In this document: positions 11,205 through 22,366 of the stretch, piece after piece
How positions within the stretch are numbered: position 1 is the first letter of the stretch
Layout: each line of letters opens with the position of its first letter
NCBI GenBank assembly: GCA_036873755.1
Contig: JAVTVY010025039.1
Coordinates: 1-64,000 of the forward strand
Source of the DNA: Hanleya hanleyi
Lineage: Eukaryota > Mollusca > Polyplacophora > Lepidopleurida > Hanleyidae
Length of the DNA: 64,000 bases
Direction of reading: 5' to 3'
Made by a program: the position numbers and the translations under genes
Notes under the pieces: generated by a model
Databases searched by the model: none
Seen by the model: the letters and a program-made list of their open reading frames with translations, nothing else
Told to the model about the DNA's origin: nothing

Positions 11205-14200
11205 CCTCTGTATGGAGCTTAAGATAGGATCATTGTCATCTAATCGGATCATTGTCGCACCTTTGCATAGAAGTTAGGATAGAATCATGATAGTCACACC
11301 TCTGTATAGAGCTTATGATAGGATAATTGTCAGGCGTCTGTACAGAGCTTATGATAGGAGCATTGTCACAACTCTGTAGAGAGCTTAGAATAGGATCATT
11401 GTCCCACCTCTTAATAGAGCTTATGATAGATAGGATCATTGTCATATCTCTGAAAAGAGCTTATGGTGGGATCAGTGCCACACCTCTGAAAAGAGCCTAT
11501 GATGGTATCATTGTCACACCTCTGTACAGAGCTTATATTAGGATCATTGTCACACCTCCGAATAGAGCTTATAATAGGATCTTTGTCCCACTTTTGTATA
11601 GAGCTTATGAAAGGATCATTGTCACAACTATGTATAGAGCTTATGATAGGATCATTGTCACACCTCTGTATTGAGCTTATGATAGGATCATTGTCACACC
11701 TCTGTATTGAGCTTATGATAGGATCATTGCCACACCTCTGTATAGAGCTTATGATGGGATCATTGCCACACCTCTGTATATAGCTTATGATAGGATAATT
11801 GTCATATCTCTGTATAGAGCTTATGATGGGATCATTGTCACACCTCTATATAGAGCTTATAAAAGTATCATTGTCACACCGCTGTATACAGCTTATGACA
11901 GGATCATTGTCACACCGCTGTATACAGCTTATGACAGGATCATTGTCACACATCTGTATAGAGCTTAAGATAGGATCAGTCACACATCTGCATTGAGCTT
12001 ATGATAGGATTATTGTCTCACCTCTGTATAGAGCTAATGACGGGAACATTGTCACAATTCTGTATGACAGTATCAGTGTCACACCATTGTATAGAGCTTA
12101 TGATAGGATAATTGTCACATCACTGTATAGATCTTATGATAGGATAATTGTCACACCACTGTATAGAGCTTATGACAGGATCATTGTCACACGTCTGTAT
12201 AGAGCTTATGATAGGATAATTTTCACACCGCTGTATAGAGCTTATGATAGGATCATTGTCACACATCTGTATAGAGCTTATGATAGGATCATGGTTACAC
12301 ATCTGTATAGAGCTTATGATAGGATAATTGTCACATCACTGTATAGATCTTATGATAGGATCATTATCACACATCTGTATAGAGCTTATGATAGGATAAT
12401 TGCCACACATCTGTATAGAGCTTATGATAGGATCATTGTCACACATCTGTATAGAGCTTATGATAGGATAATTGTCACACATCTGTATAGAGCTTATGAT
12501 AGGATAATTGTCACACCACTGTATATAGCTTATGATAGGATCATTGTCACACATCTGTATAGAGCCTATGATAGGATAATTGTCACACATCTGTATAGAG
12601 CTTATGATAGGATAATTGTCACACCACTGTATAGAGTTTATGATAGGATCATTGTCACACATCTGTATAGAGCTTATGATAGGATAATTGTCACACATCT
12701 GTATAGAGCTTATGATAGGATCATTGTCACACATCTGTATAGAGCTTATGATAGGATCATTGTCACACATCTGTATTGAGCTTATGATAGGATCATTGTC
12801 ACACATCTGTATAGAGCTTATGATAGGATAATTGTCACACATCTGTATAGAGCTTATGATAGGATCATTGCCACACATCTGTATAGAGCTTATGAGAGGA
12901 TCATTGTCACACATCTGTATAGAGCTTATGATAGGATAATTGTCACACATCTGTATAGAGCTTATGATAGGATAATTGTCACACCACTGTATAGAGTTTA
13001 TGATAGGATTATTGTCACACATCTGTATAGAGCTTATGATAGGATAATTGTCACACATCTGTATAGAGCTTATGATAGGATCATTGTCACACATCTGTAT
13101 TGAGCTTATGATAGGATCATTGTCACACATCTGTATAGAGCTTATGATAGGATAATTGTCACACATCTGTATAGAGCTTATGATAGGATCATTGTGACAC
13201 ATCTGTATAGAGCTTATGATAGGATAATTTTCACACATCTGTATTGAGCTTATGATAGGATCATTGTCACACATCTGTATAGAGCTTATGATAGGATCAT
13301 TGTCACACATCTGTATTGAGCTTATGATAGGATCATTGTCACACATCTGTATAGAGTTTATGATAGGATCATTGTCACACATCTGTATAGAGCTTATGAT
13401 AGGATAATTGTCACACATCTGTATAGAGCTTATGATAGGATCATTGTCACACATCTGTATTGAGCTTATGATAGGATCATTGTCACACATCTGTATAGAG
13501 CTTATGCTAGGATCATTGTCACACATCTGTATAGAGCTTATGATAGGATCATTGTCACACATCTGTATTGAGCTTATGATAGGATCATTGTCACACATCT
13601 GTATAGAGCTTATGATAGGATAATTGTCACACATCTGTATAGAGCTTATGATAGGATCATTGCCACACATCTGTATAGAGCTTATGATAGGATCATTGTC
13701 ACACATCTGTATAGAGCTTATGATAGGATCATTGTCACACATCTGTATTGAGCTAATGATAGGATCATTGTCACACATCTGTATTGAGCTTATGATAAGA
13801 TCATTGTCACACATCTGTATAGAGCTTATGATAGGACCATTGTCATACATCGGTACAGAGTACATGACAGGATTATTGACACACACCTGTATGGAGCTTA
13901 CGGTAGGATTATTGCCATACCTCTGTATAGATCTTATGATACGATTATTGTCACACCTCTGAAAGGAGCTTATGATAGGGTCGTTGTCACACATCTATAT
14001 AGAGCTGATGATAGGATCATTGCCATACCTTTGTATAGAGATTATGGTAGAATCATGATAGTCACATCTCTGTACAGAACTTATGATAGGATCATTACCA
14101 CACTTTTGTATAGAGGTTATGATAGGACCGTGATAGTCACACCTTTGTATAGAGCTTATGATAGGATCATTGCCACACATCTGTATAGAGCTTATGATAG

Positions 14201-14586
14201 GATCATGGTCACACATCTGTATAGAGCTTATGATAGGATCATGGTCACACATTGTATAGAGCTTATGATAGGATCATGGTCACACATCTGTATAGAGCTT
14301 ATGATAGTATCATGGTCACACATTGTATAGAGCTTATGATAGGATCATGGTCACACATCTGTATAGAGCTTATGATAGGATCATGGTCACACATCTGTAT
14401 AGAGCTTATGATAGGATCATGGTCACACATTGTATAGAGCTTATGATAGGATCATTGTCACACTTACGTATTGGCCTTATGATGGGATCAGTGTCACTCC
14501 TTTGTATAGAGGTTATGATAGAATCATGATAGTCACACCTTTGTATAGAGCTTATGATTGGATCATTGTCACACATCCCTATACAT
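11205..14586 (+). repeat. 36-bp satellite array, block 1 (over 90 units)
   Basis: The unit is GTCACACATCTG-TATAGAGCTTATG-ATAGGATCATT (36 bp). The length is divisible by three and three of the six frames of the consensus have no stop, which produces long repeated reading frames (up to 552 codons at 12336-13994) that are not genes. The centre (about 12.1-13.85 kb) is very uniform and both edges are divergent, as expected from unequal exchange. A 10-unit (360-bp) higher-order copy is visible, for example 12600-12780 against 12960-13140. Confidence 0.95.
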
Positions 14587-14770
14587 GTGACACTGTAAAT
14601 CATTTGTCTAGGGTTAGAACGCTAAAAGTGAGGTTCAGCTTGAGCACGTTTCAGCCTACACGTGTTTAGGGTTGAAACATCTCAATGTTTTGAACGCCTA
14701 TGTGTGCATAACCTAAACATCCATGTGTTTCAATCCCAAACACGTTTATGCTCAATCATGTGAGTAGTAC

Positions 14771-15118
14771 AGTAAGGTGAAATTCGGGTTGCTTGACCTT
14801 TGTGCACTTAAAAAGGTACCAATCTGCTCGCACTGCTGTGACCTCACTTCCGGTTCCAGTCACGTGACTGGAATTGACCCTTGACCTCTGTGAAGCAAAT
14901 TGAGGCCCCTTGATCTTTGACCTCTGAGTCCGGTCACGTAACCGAGAGCGACATTTGACCCCTGCGCATGCGCACAAAATACCGGATATTACCGGTGAGC
15001 AGAGGTCAAAAATCACTTTCGGTCACGTGACCGGAACCGGAAATGACGTCACAGCAGTGCGAGCAGATTGGCACCTCTAAAGTGCGCAAACGTCAAGGGA
15101 CCCGAATTTCAGCTTACT
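14771..15118. repeat. Palindromic segment inside the left terminus
   Basis: The left half, from AGTAAGGTGAAATTCGGG, mirrors the right half ending CCCGAATTTCAGCTTACT. The arms include CAGCAGTGCGAGCAGATTGG and clusters of GGTCACGTGACC. An equivalent copy lies at 21921-22304. Confidence 0.85.
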
Positions 15119-15504
15119 AACTGGAGCAGAAGTGACGTCACAGAGGTCATATGCAAAATTTTCAGGCCAATAGGCCTTAATTTTCCATTTCACTTGGAGC
15201 ATAGCCCTTTCAAAAAGTCAACCCGGAACCTGGACATAAATACGAGGGGTCAGTCAGATATTGGTCCAAATGGGCCCTGGGAGGTGTCAATGTGTCGCAC
15301 TCGTGAAGGAGCGTCCGATTGAACGGGTGTGGCGTGGAACTAATGTCATTCAGCGCATGCGCAGTAGACAAACAGTATGGGAGGGGGAATAGTAGAGAAA
15401 AGGGAGTTTTGCTACCTGGTAAAGTTACCTTAGCGTATGTGAGGAGGAAGAAGAGGAGGAGGAGGAGGAAGAAGAGGAGAAGGAGGAGGGATGCGAGTGA
15501 GTGA

Positions 15505-15545
15505 GTGGTCATATAAAGTTGTTTGTAAACTATTATCCTCAGGCC
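15505..15545 (+). promoter_or_regulatory. Inward-facing TATA promoter in the left terminus
   Basis: TATAAAG at 15512-15518 is followed after about 25 bases by CCTCAGG, an initiator-like site. The same arrangement occurs reversed at 21403-21440, and copies recur in the tandem units near 16.51, 17.33, 18.12 and 18.93 kb. Confidence 0.5.
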
Positions 15546-15625
15546 GTATCCAAACGTGAGTGGTGTCCTGTTAAAGCTCTTATCGGGAAGAGTCAGAATG
15601 ATCGTTTATATGCATAGCAATACTT

Positions 15626-18600
15626 GTAGCGAGAGAAGGGGAATCACACGCAAAGTCTTAATGCCTATGTTAACACCTTAAGTTGCGCTTTATCTTAACG
15701 CCTTAACGCCCTAGCATAACGCCTTGACGGCATGATGCAGACAGATGAGAGAAAGAAAAATAGTTTTCATATAATTTATTCTCTCCAATGTTACATCCTA
15801 CCCAGGCTGGGGGAGTCGCGTTGGATATGTTTACAATTCAAGTACTAATGTCCAATCTGAGGTCGCCATTTGGCGCTGCATCTGTCATATTCGTTCTTGT
15901 AGCGAGAGAAGGGGAATCACACGCAAAGTCTTAATGCCTATGTTAACACCTTAAGTTACGCTTTATCGTAACGCCTTAACGCCCTAGCATAACGCCTTGA
16001 CGGCATGATGCAGACAGATGAGAGAAAGAAAAATAGTTTTCATATAATTTATTCTCTCCAATGTTACGTCCTACCCAGGCTGGGGGAGTCGCGTTGGATA
16101 TGTTTACAATTCAAGTACTAATGTCCAATCTGAGGCCGCCATTTGGCGCTGCATCTGTCATATTCGTTCTTTCCCCTTAAATGTATTCTCGGCTGTTCTT
16201 GTCCAATCAGAAAGGGTTCAGAAAGACCAATCTTCGGCCATGTTCGATCTGATTCGTTTGTTCTAATCGTCACCAGGCAGGCCAGGATATCGTTCACGCA
16301 ACATATCCTCAAACATTTTGATTGCACTTTCCAGAGCCTAGGTAAGCGGTAGCGCCATAAGGGAGTTTGGGGAGAGGTGGTCATGTTCGCTCTTGCTACC
16401 TGGTAAAGTTACCTTAGCGTATGTGAGGAGGAAGAAGAGGGGGAGGAGGAAGAAGAGGGGGAGGAGGAAGAAGAGGGGGAGGAGGAGGGATGCGAGCGAG
16501 CGAGTGGTCATATAAAGTCGTTTGTAAACTATTATCCTCAGGCCGTATCCAAACGTGAGTGGTGTCCTATTAAAGCTCTTATCGGGAAGAGTCAGAATGG
16601 TCGTGACACGCGTGCGCATGCACAACGAGGAGTAGTAGAGAAAGGGGAGCTGCAGATCGAGGTGCTGACTATGCCCCAGGCTCTTTGAGTTTATATGCAT
16701 AGCAATACTTGTAGCGAGAGAAGGGGAATCACACGTGACAAAGTCTTAATGCCTATGTTAACACCTTAAGTTACGCTTTATCTTAACGCCTTAACGCCCT
16801 AGCATAACGCCTTGACGGCATGATGCAGACAGATGAGAGAAAGAAAAATAGTTTTCATATAATTTATTCTCTCCAATGTTACATCCTACCCAGGCTGGGG
16901 GAGTCGCGTTGGATATGTTTACAATTCAAGTACTAATGTCCAATCTGAGGCCGCCATTTGGCGCTGCATCTGTCATATTCGTTCTTTCCCCTTAAATGTA
17001 TTCTCGGCTGTTCTTGTCCAATCAGAAGGGTTCAGAAAGATCAATCTTCGGCCATGTTCGCTCTGATTCGTTTGTTCTAATCGTCATCAGGCAGACCAGG
17101 ATATCGTTCACGCAACATATCCTCAAACATTTTGATTGCACTTTCCAGAGCCTAGGTAAGCGGTAGCGCCATAAGGGAGTTTGGGGAGAGGTGGTCATGT
17201 TCGCTCTTGCTACCTGGTAAAGTTACCTTAGCGTATGTGAGGAGGAAGAAGAGGGGGAGGAGGAAGAAGAGGGGGAGGAGGAAGAAGAAGAGGAGGAGAA
17301 GGAGGAGGGATGCGAGCGAGCGAGTGGTCATATAAAGTCGTTTGTAAACTATTATCCTCAGGCCGTATCCAAACGTGAGTGGTGTCCTATTAAAGCTCTT
17401 ATCGGGAAGAGTCAGAATGGTCGTGACACGCGTGCGCATGCACAACGAGGAGTAGTAGAGAAAGGGGAGCTGCAGATCGAGGTGCTGACTATGCCCCAGG
17501 CTCTTTGAGTTTATATGCATAGCAATACTTGTAGCGAGAGAAGGGGAATCACACGCAAAGTCTTAATGCCTATGTTAACACCTTAAGTTACGCTTTATCT
17601 TAACGCCTTAACGCCCTAGCATAACGCCTTGACGGCATGATGCAGACAGATAAGAGAAAGAAAAATAGTTTTCATATAATTTATTCTCTCCAATGTTACA
17701 TCCACCCAGGCTGGGGGAGTCGCGTTGGCTATGTTTACAATTCAAGTACTAATGTCCAATCTGAGGCCGCCATTTGGCGCTGCATCTGTCATATTCGTTC
17801 TTTCCCCTTAAATGTATTCTCGGCTGTTCTTGTCGAATCAGAAGGGTTCAGAAAGATCAATCTTCGGCCATGTTCGCTCTGATTCGTTTGTTCTAATCGT
17901 CATCAGGCAGGCCAGGATATCGTTCACGCAACATATCCTCAAACATTTTGATTGCACTTTCCAGAGCCTAGGTAAGCGGTAGCGCCATAAGGGAGTTTGG
18001 GGAGAGGTGGTCATGTTCGCTCTTGCTACCTGGTAAAGTTACCTTAGCGTATGTGAGGAGGAAGAAGAGGGGGAGGAGGAAGAAGAAGAGGAGAAGGAGG
18101 AGGGATGCGAGCGAGCGAGTGGTCATATAAAGTCGTTTGTAAACTATTATCCTCAGGCGGTATCCAAACGTGAGTGGCGTCCTATTAAAGCTCTTATCGG
18201 GAAGATTCAGAATGGTCGTGACACGCGTGCGCATGCACAACGAGGAGTAGTAGAGACAGGGGAGCTGCAGATCGAGGTGCTGACTATGACCCAGGCTCTT
18301 TGAGTTTATATGCATAGCAATACTTGCAGCGAGAGAAGGGAAATCACACGCAAAGTCTTAATGCCTATGTTAACACCTTAAGTTACGCTTTATCTTAACG
18401 CCTTAACGCCCTAGCATAACGCCTTGACGGCATGATGCAGACAGATGAGAGAAAGAAAAATAGTTTTCATATAATTTACTCTCTCCAATGTTACATCCTA
18501 CCCAGGCTGGGGGAGTCGCGTTGGATATTTTTACAATTCAAGTACTAATGTCCAATCTGAGGCCGCCATTTGGCGCTGCATCTGTCATATTCGTTCTTTC

Positions 18601-19560
18601 CCCTTAAATGTATTCTCGGCTGTTCTTGTCCAATCAGAAGGGTTCAGAAAGATCAATCTTCGGCCATGTTCGCTCTGATTCGTTTGTTCTAATCGTCATC
18701 AGGCAGGCCAGGATATCGTTCACGCAACATATCCTCAAACATTTTGATTGCACTTTCCAGAGCCTAGGTAAGCGGTAGCGCCATAAGGGAGTTTGGGGAG
18801 AGGTGGTCATGTTCGCTCTTGCTACCTGGTAAAGTTACCTTAGCGTATGTGAGGAGGAAGAAGAGCGGGAGGAGGAAGAAGAGGGGGAGGAGGAAGAAGA
18901 AGAGGAGGAGGAGGGATGCGAGCGAGCGAGTGGTCATATAAAGTCGTTTGTAAACTATTATCCTCAGGCCGTATCCAAACGTGAGTGGTGTCCTATTAAA
19001 GCTCTTATCGGGAAGAGTCAGAATGGTCGTGACACGCGTGCGCATGCACAACGAGGAGTAGTAGAGAAAGGGGAGCTGCAGATCGAGGTGCTGACTATGC
19101 CCCAGGCTCTTTGAGTTTATATGCATAGCAATACTTGTAGCGAGAGAAGGGGAATCACACGCAAAGTCTTAATGCCTATGTTAACACCTTAAGTTACGCT
19201 TTATCTTAACGCCTTAACGCCCTAGCATAACGCCTTGACGGCATGATGCAGACAAATGAGAGAAAGAAAAATAGTTTTCATATAATTTATTCTCTCCAAT
19301 GTTACATCCTACCCAGGCTGGGGGAGTCGCGTTGGATATGTTTACAATTCAAGTACTAATGTCCAATCTGAGGCCGCCATTTGGCGCTGCATCTGTCATA
19401 TTCGTTCTTTCCCCTTAAATGTATTCTCGGCTGTTCTTGTCCAATCAGAAGGGTTCAGAAAGATCAATCTTCGGCCATGTTCGCTCTGATTCGTTTGTTC
19501 TAATCGTCATCAGGCAGGCCAGGATATCGTTCACGCAACATATCCTCAAACATTTTGATC
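15626..19560 (-). repeat. Tandem amplification of an ~810-bp unit (gene 3' end plus terminus sequence)
   Basis: CTTGTAGCGAGAGAAGG recurs at 15626 (partial unit), 15895, 16709, 17527, 18326 and 19134, giving spacings of 814, 818, 799 and 808 bp. Each unit carries, on the minus strand, the 3' end of the zinc-finger gene with its AATAAA-bearing 3' flank, and on the plus strand the inner part of the left terminus with the purine tract and TATA promoter. Units are highly similar, so the amplification is recent. Minus-strand frames starting MHINSKSLGH (about 120 codons) recur in the units but are not supported as genes. Confidence 0.9.
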
Positions 19561-20024
19561 GCACTTTCCAGAGCCTAGGTAAGCGGTTGCGCCATATCCT
19601 CCTTCCAGTGACTCTTGGTCTTCATCACAGACCTATGCGTGGGGTCGCCTTTCATTTCAAACGGTAGCAGGCTATACCGTTCATAGATGGCCATGGCTGT
19701 TTTCCTGATGCAGGGGCGCATTTTGATGTACGCCTGTTGTAAGTTTTCCTATTCGGTGTCTCCGATCGCCGCAGCATGGGTATTAATAGCTTCATGCACA
19801 ATACGATCACAAAAGGTAGGTCTGGCTCACTTTCCTGGGATGTAGGCTGACTATCTGAGGTCAAGCTCTCCGTATCAGTAGATAAACTCTCAGCAGTCTC
19901 TGTATCAGCATCAGCCTCTGTAGACTCCTCGGAGTCTTTCAATCTCATGTATATTCTTCTAGTGTCGCATCATATCGTAATGTCTGGTGAACGTGCGTTC
20001 GCACTCAGAGCATGTATTACCCAT
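19500..20024 (-). pseudogene. Broken C2H2 zinc-finger gene (copy 2)
   Basis: The start at 20024 gives a canonical finger: Cys-x2-Cys (CSEC), FTRHYDMMRH, then a TAG stop in the second His region near 19962 before KNIH. An acidic Ser/Thr/Asp/Glu linker follows (about 19948-19830), then a frame change, then the C-terminal helical block, ending at TAG 19500-19502 after LPDDD. It is the same family as the copies at 332-883 and 51.3-52.9 kb. It is the full-length source of the 3' ends amplified at 15.9-19.5 kb. Confidence 0.6.
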
Positions 20025-20267
20025 GTTGATGGATGAACGTCGTCTGTGCGCGTTTTTGGAGTACGCTTGCTTTTATAGACAGTAACGCCCGCCAACGCCC
20101 AGTTTAACGTTTCAACGCCCTGGTGAAATAGATCAGAAGCTCTGATTTTTTTTAGACATTCCATGGAATTGACATTAATTCCTGGAAACGCGATAACGCC
20201 CGTCTCAACACCTTAACGTCCTATCCCGGAGTATTATGCATTGTCGATCATCTATGGACGGACATCA

Positions 20268-20627
20268 TTATGTTGGGGGTTGGAGAAGATAATTTCCCGT
20301 CTCCGGCTGCGTCTCCATAAAGGTTTGAAATGCCGCATGCAGGGTCAGCAGATTCTGAGCACGGGTAGTTGTGTTAGTATCCTCTTCGGGTACTTTCTGT
20401 TTCTTATGCAGCAGAAGATATACCCGGGTCACCCATTGGACGTCATCTACGAGCGTGATAAGATGACAACGCATGCGTTGGTGCTGAACGATCTCGGTGG
20501 TCCCACATTAAGCGGTATCAATAATAGCATCGACTTGAACGTCGGCTTGACGTAAGGCTTCGGTTAGAGTATCCTTGATGTTGGGTTCAAAGTTTAAATC
20601 AGGCAAAGTGGACTCTATAGGGCTCAT
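20268..20627 (-). pseudogene. Small TATA-driven gene with one premature stop, unknown function
   Basis: ATG at 20627 opens MSPIESTLPDLNFEPN and runs about 120 codons to TAA at 20268-20270. It is interrupted by one TAA (after IIDTA, near 20508-20510) and continues in the same frame with MRCHLITLVDDVQWVTRVY. TATAAATAG lies at 20659-20667, so the leader would be only a few bases. No family was recognised. The rest of the frame is preserved, so the loss is recent or the stop is an error. Confidence 0.45.
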
Positions 20628-20658
20628 GGTGAAATGAGGAAGATTATGTCGTGAGGGC

Positions 20659-20667
20659 TATTTATAG
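20659..20667 (-). promoter_or_regulatory. TATA box of the 20268-20627 gene
   Basis: TATAAATAG on the minus strand, about 32 bases upstream of the ATG. Confidence 0.5.
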
Positions 20668-20691
20668 TGGGATCCTTTGATCTTAATGATG

Positions 20692-21060
20692 CGTTCAAAC
20701 AAATGTTTCTTTTGAGCCATCGCTTTGACATACGCCGCTGTCCAGCTCATGCCTGGGATTTTTTAACATCGACGCTATCCTTTCGATTTCCATATGGACT
20801 GGGTCTTTGTTCAGCAATTTCATATGAGTCACGAGGTCGACATACTGCCGACGTAAAGCCCGTCGTAATCTGGGTACCAATGTGTTACGGGCTAAAATTG
20901 CGCCTTCCTCTTTCGAATACGCTTTGTGGTGAAACTTGTTTTATGTGGCCTCCAACGTCTCGCCCATCTTGGCGTCCATACTTTCTTTGAATACATCCTT
21001 CCATAGCCTCGAGTTCACACTGTGTTCATTCCCTTGTACGAGTTTAGGTTGGTCCTTCAG
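20692..21060 (-). pseudogene. Helical protein remnant with DPVHMEI motif
   Basis: The frame from about 21050 reads KDQPKLVQGNEHSVNSRLWK, meets one TAA near 20945, and continues through RLRRALRRQYVDLVTHMKLL to TGA at 20692-20694. The DPVHMEIERI segment resembles GDPMHRTIMKT in the zinc-finger family of this window, so the two probably share a C-terminal domain. It may be the 3' part of the gene at 21057-21382 or a separate gene. Function unknown. Confidence 0.45.
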
Positions 21061-21382
21061 GGTTGGGTGATTTTCTGGGATTCTGGAAGGTGTAGGAGTA
21101 TATGACGTTGTGGTGGCCCCTCGCCGGGTAACAGGTGGGTCGTTAATCGGCTATCTTCGGGGGTATGAGCTTTTAAGTCAACGAACAGGTCTAAGAATTC
21201 CATCACCCATGACCTCTTGCCACATCTCGTAGGGCCGCTGACCGTCATGGTATAAGGATGCTCTACTCCACTTGGTGGACCCATAGCGGTGATGTCTCTT
21301 GGTTGTGTTTGCATTGAATATATCTGAGCATATTGTCGCGACGACAGATGGTTCTCTGACAGAACGTACATGTACTCGACAT
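21057..21382 (-). pseudogene. Zinc-finger plus P-loop ATPase remnant
   Basis: ATG at 21382 begins MSSTCTFCQRT with CxxC and a following RRDNMLRYIQCKH, a degenerate C2H2 finger. A frameshift near VHQVE (about 21265) moves to the frame HPYTMTVSGPTRCGKRSW, a Walker A loop (GPTxxGK). A second frame change follows near PPQR (about 21110). DNA-packaging-type ATPases of virus-like DNA elements carry such a P-loop, but Walker B was not identified, so the assignment is inference. A TATA box at 21433-21440 lies about 52 bases upstream. Confidence 0.5.
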
Positions 21383-21399
21383 GGTACCCGGGCAGAACG

Positions 21400-22366
21400 T
21401 GATTACAGACTGAGGCTAAAGGTTACAAACGACCTTATATGACCAGTCACAAAGTCACTCTCAACTTCATTTCTCCTCTTCTTCCGCCTCCTCCTCCTCC
21501 TCTTCATACTCCTCCTCCTCCTCTTCATACTCCTCCACCTCCTCTTCCTCCTTCTCCTCCTCCTCACATACGCTAAGGTAACTTTACCAGGTAGCGAGAG
21601 CGAACATGGCCACCTCTCCCCAAACCTCATTTGCACTTCCTAGTCTCCCCTTTCTCTACTACTCTCCTTCTCATACGGTTTGCATACTGCGCATGCGCTG
21701 AATTACGTTAGTTCCATTCCATACCCGTTCAGTCGGACGCTCCTTCACGAGTGCTACACATTGACCAATCCGACGGCCCAATTGGAGAAATATCTGACTG
21801 AGCCCTAGTATTTATGGCCAGGTTCCAACTTGACCTTCTGAAAGAGTGAAAGGGAAAACTGAGGCCAAGTGACCTCAAAAATTTGCATATGACATCCGTG
21901 ACGTCACTTCCGTTTCCGTTAGTAAGTTAAAATTCTTGTCCGTTGACCTTTGTGCACTTAAAAGGTACCAATCTGTTCGCACTGATGTGTTCCGGTTCCG
22001 GTCTCATAACCGCAAGTGACCTTTGACCTCTAAGAAACAAATTAAGGACCCTTGACCTCTGAATCCGGTCAAGTGACCGGAAGTGACCTTGTGCGCATGC
22101 GCTGGGGTCAAAGGTCACTTCCGGTCACGTGACCGGACTCAGAGATCAAAGATCAATGGCCTCAAATTGCTCCACAGAGGTCAAAGGTAACTTCCGGTCA
22201 CGTGACCGGAACCGGAAGTGACGTCACATCAGTGGGAGCAGATTGGTACCTAGTAAATTGGTTTAAGTGCACAAAGGTCAACGGACATGAATTTCATCTT
22301 ACTATACTACTCATGTGCTCAAACTGAGCCTCACTTTTAGCGTTAAAACCTGAAACGTCTGATTTA
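21400..22366 (-). repeat. Right inverted terminus of the 7.8-kb element
   Basis: It is the reverse complement of 14588-15545. It contains a pyrimidine tract of CCTCCTCCTCTTC units (21475-21570) and the palindromic segment at 21921-22304 with GGTCACGTGACC clusters. Confidence 0.8.
21403..21440 (-). promoter_or_regulatory. Inward-facing TATA promoter in the right terminus
   Basis: ATATAAGG (minus strand, 21433-21440) is followed about 25 bases on by CCTCAGTC. It reads into the ATPase remnant starting at 21382 and mirrors the left-terminus promoter. Confidence 0.5.

Larger units (their letters stand above)
14588..15545 (+). repeat. Left inverted terminus of the 7.8-kb element
   Basis: It pairs with 21400-22366. 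It carries about 110 extra bases near 14650-14755 (reiterated CACGTGTTTAGGTTGAAAC phrases) that the right copy lacks. Its inner end has a GAGGAGGAAGAAG purine tract (15440-15490) followed by a TATA box. Confidence 0.8.
14588..22366. mobile_element. Large DNA element (7.8 kb) with inverted termini near 950 bp
   Basis: The termini 14588-15545 and 21400-22366 are reverse complements over almost their whole length: AACGCTAAAAGTGAGG at 14618 against CCTCACTTTTAGCGTT at 22328, then a palindromic segment, then ACCTGGTAAAGTTACCTTAGCG and an internal TATA promoter. Between them lie minus-strand gene remnants (19500-21382) and tandem 810-bp units (15.6-19.5 kb). Satellite of the same orientation flanks both sides. 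The long termini, P-loop ATPase remnant and compact TATA promoters suggest a Polinton/Maverick-like or related virus-like element. No polymerase, integrase or capsid gene was found, so this is inference. Confidence 0.7.

Noticed and set aside
12336..13994. 552-codon open frame made of the 12-residue repeat MCDNDPIISSIQ
   Set aside because: It is a by-product of the 36-bp satellite, which lacks stops in three frames. Overlapping long frames exist on the other strand and there is no start context or non-repeat domain.
11205..14586. CRISPR-like array (36-bp repeats)
   Set aside because: Units are contiguous with no spacers, and the setting is eukaryotic.
16338..19126. Repeated ~120-codon frames MHINSKSLGHSQ... 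with leucine/phenylalanine tracts
   Set aside because: They run antisense to the purine tract and promoter of the 810-bp units. The hydrophobic part is just the complement of GAGGAGGAAGAAG.
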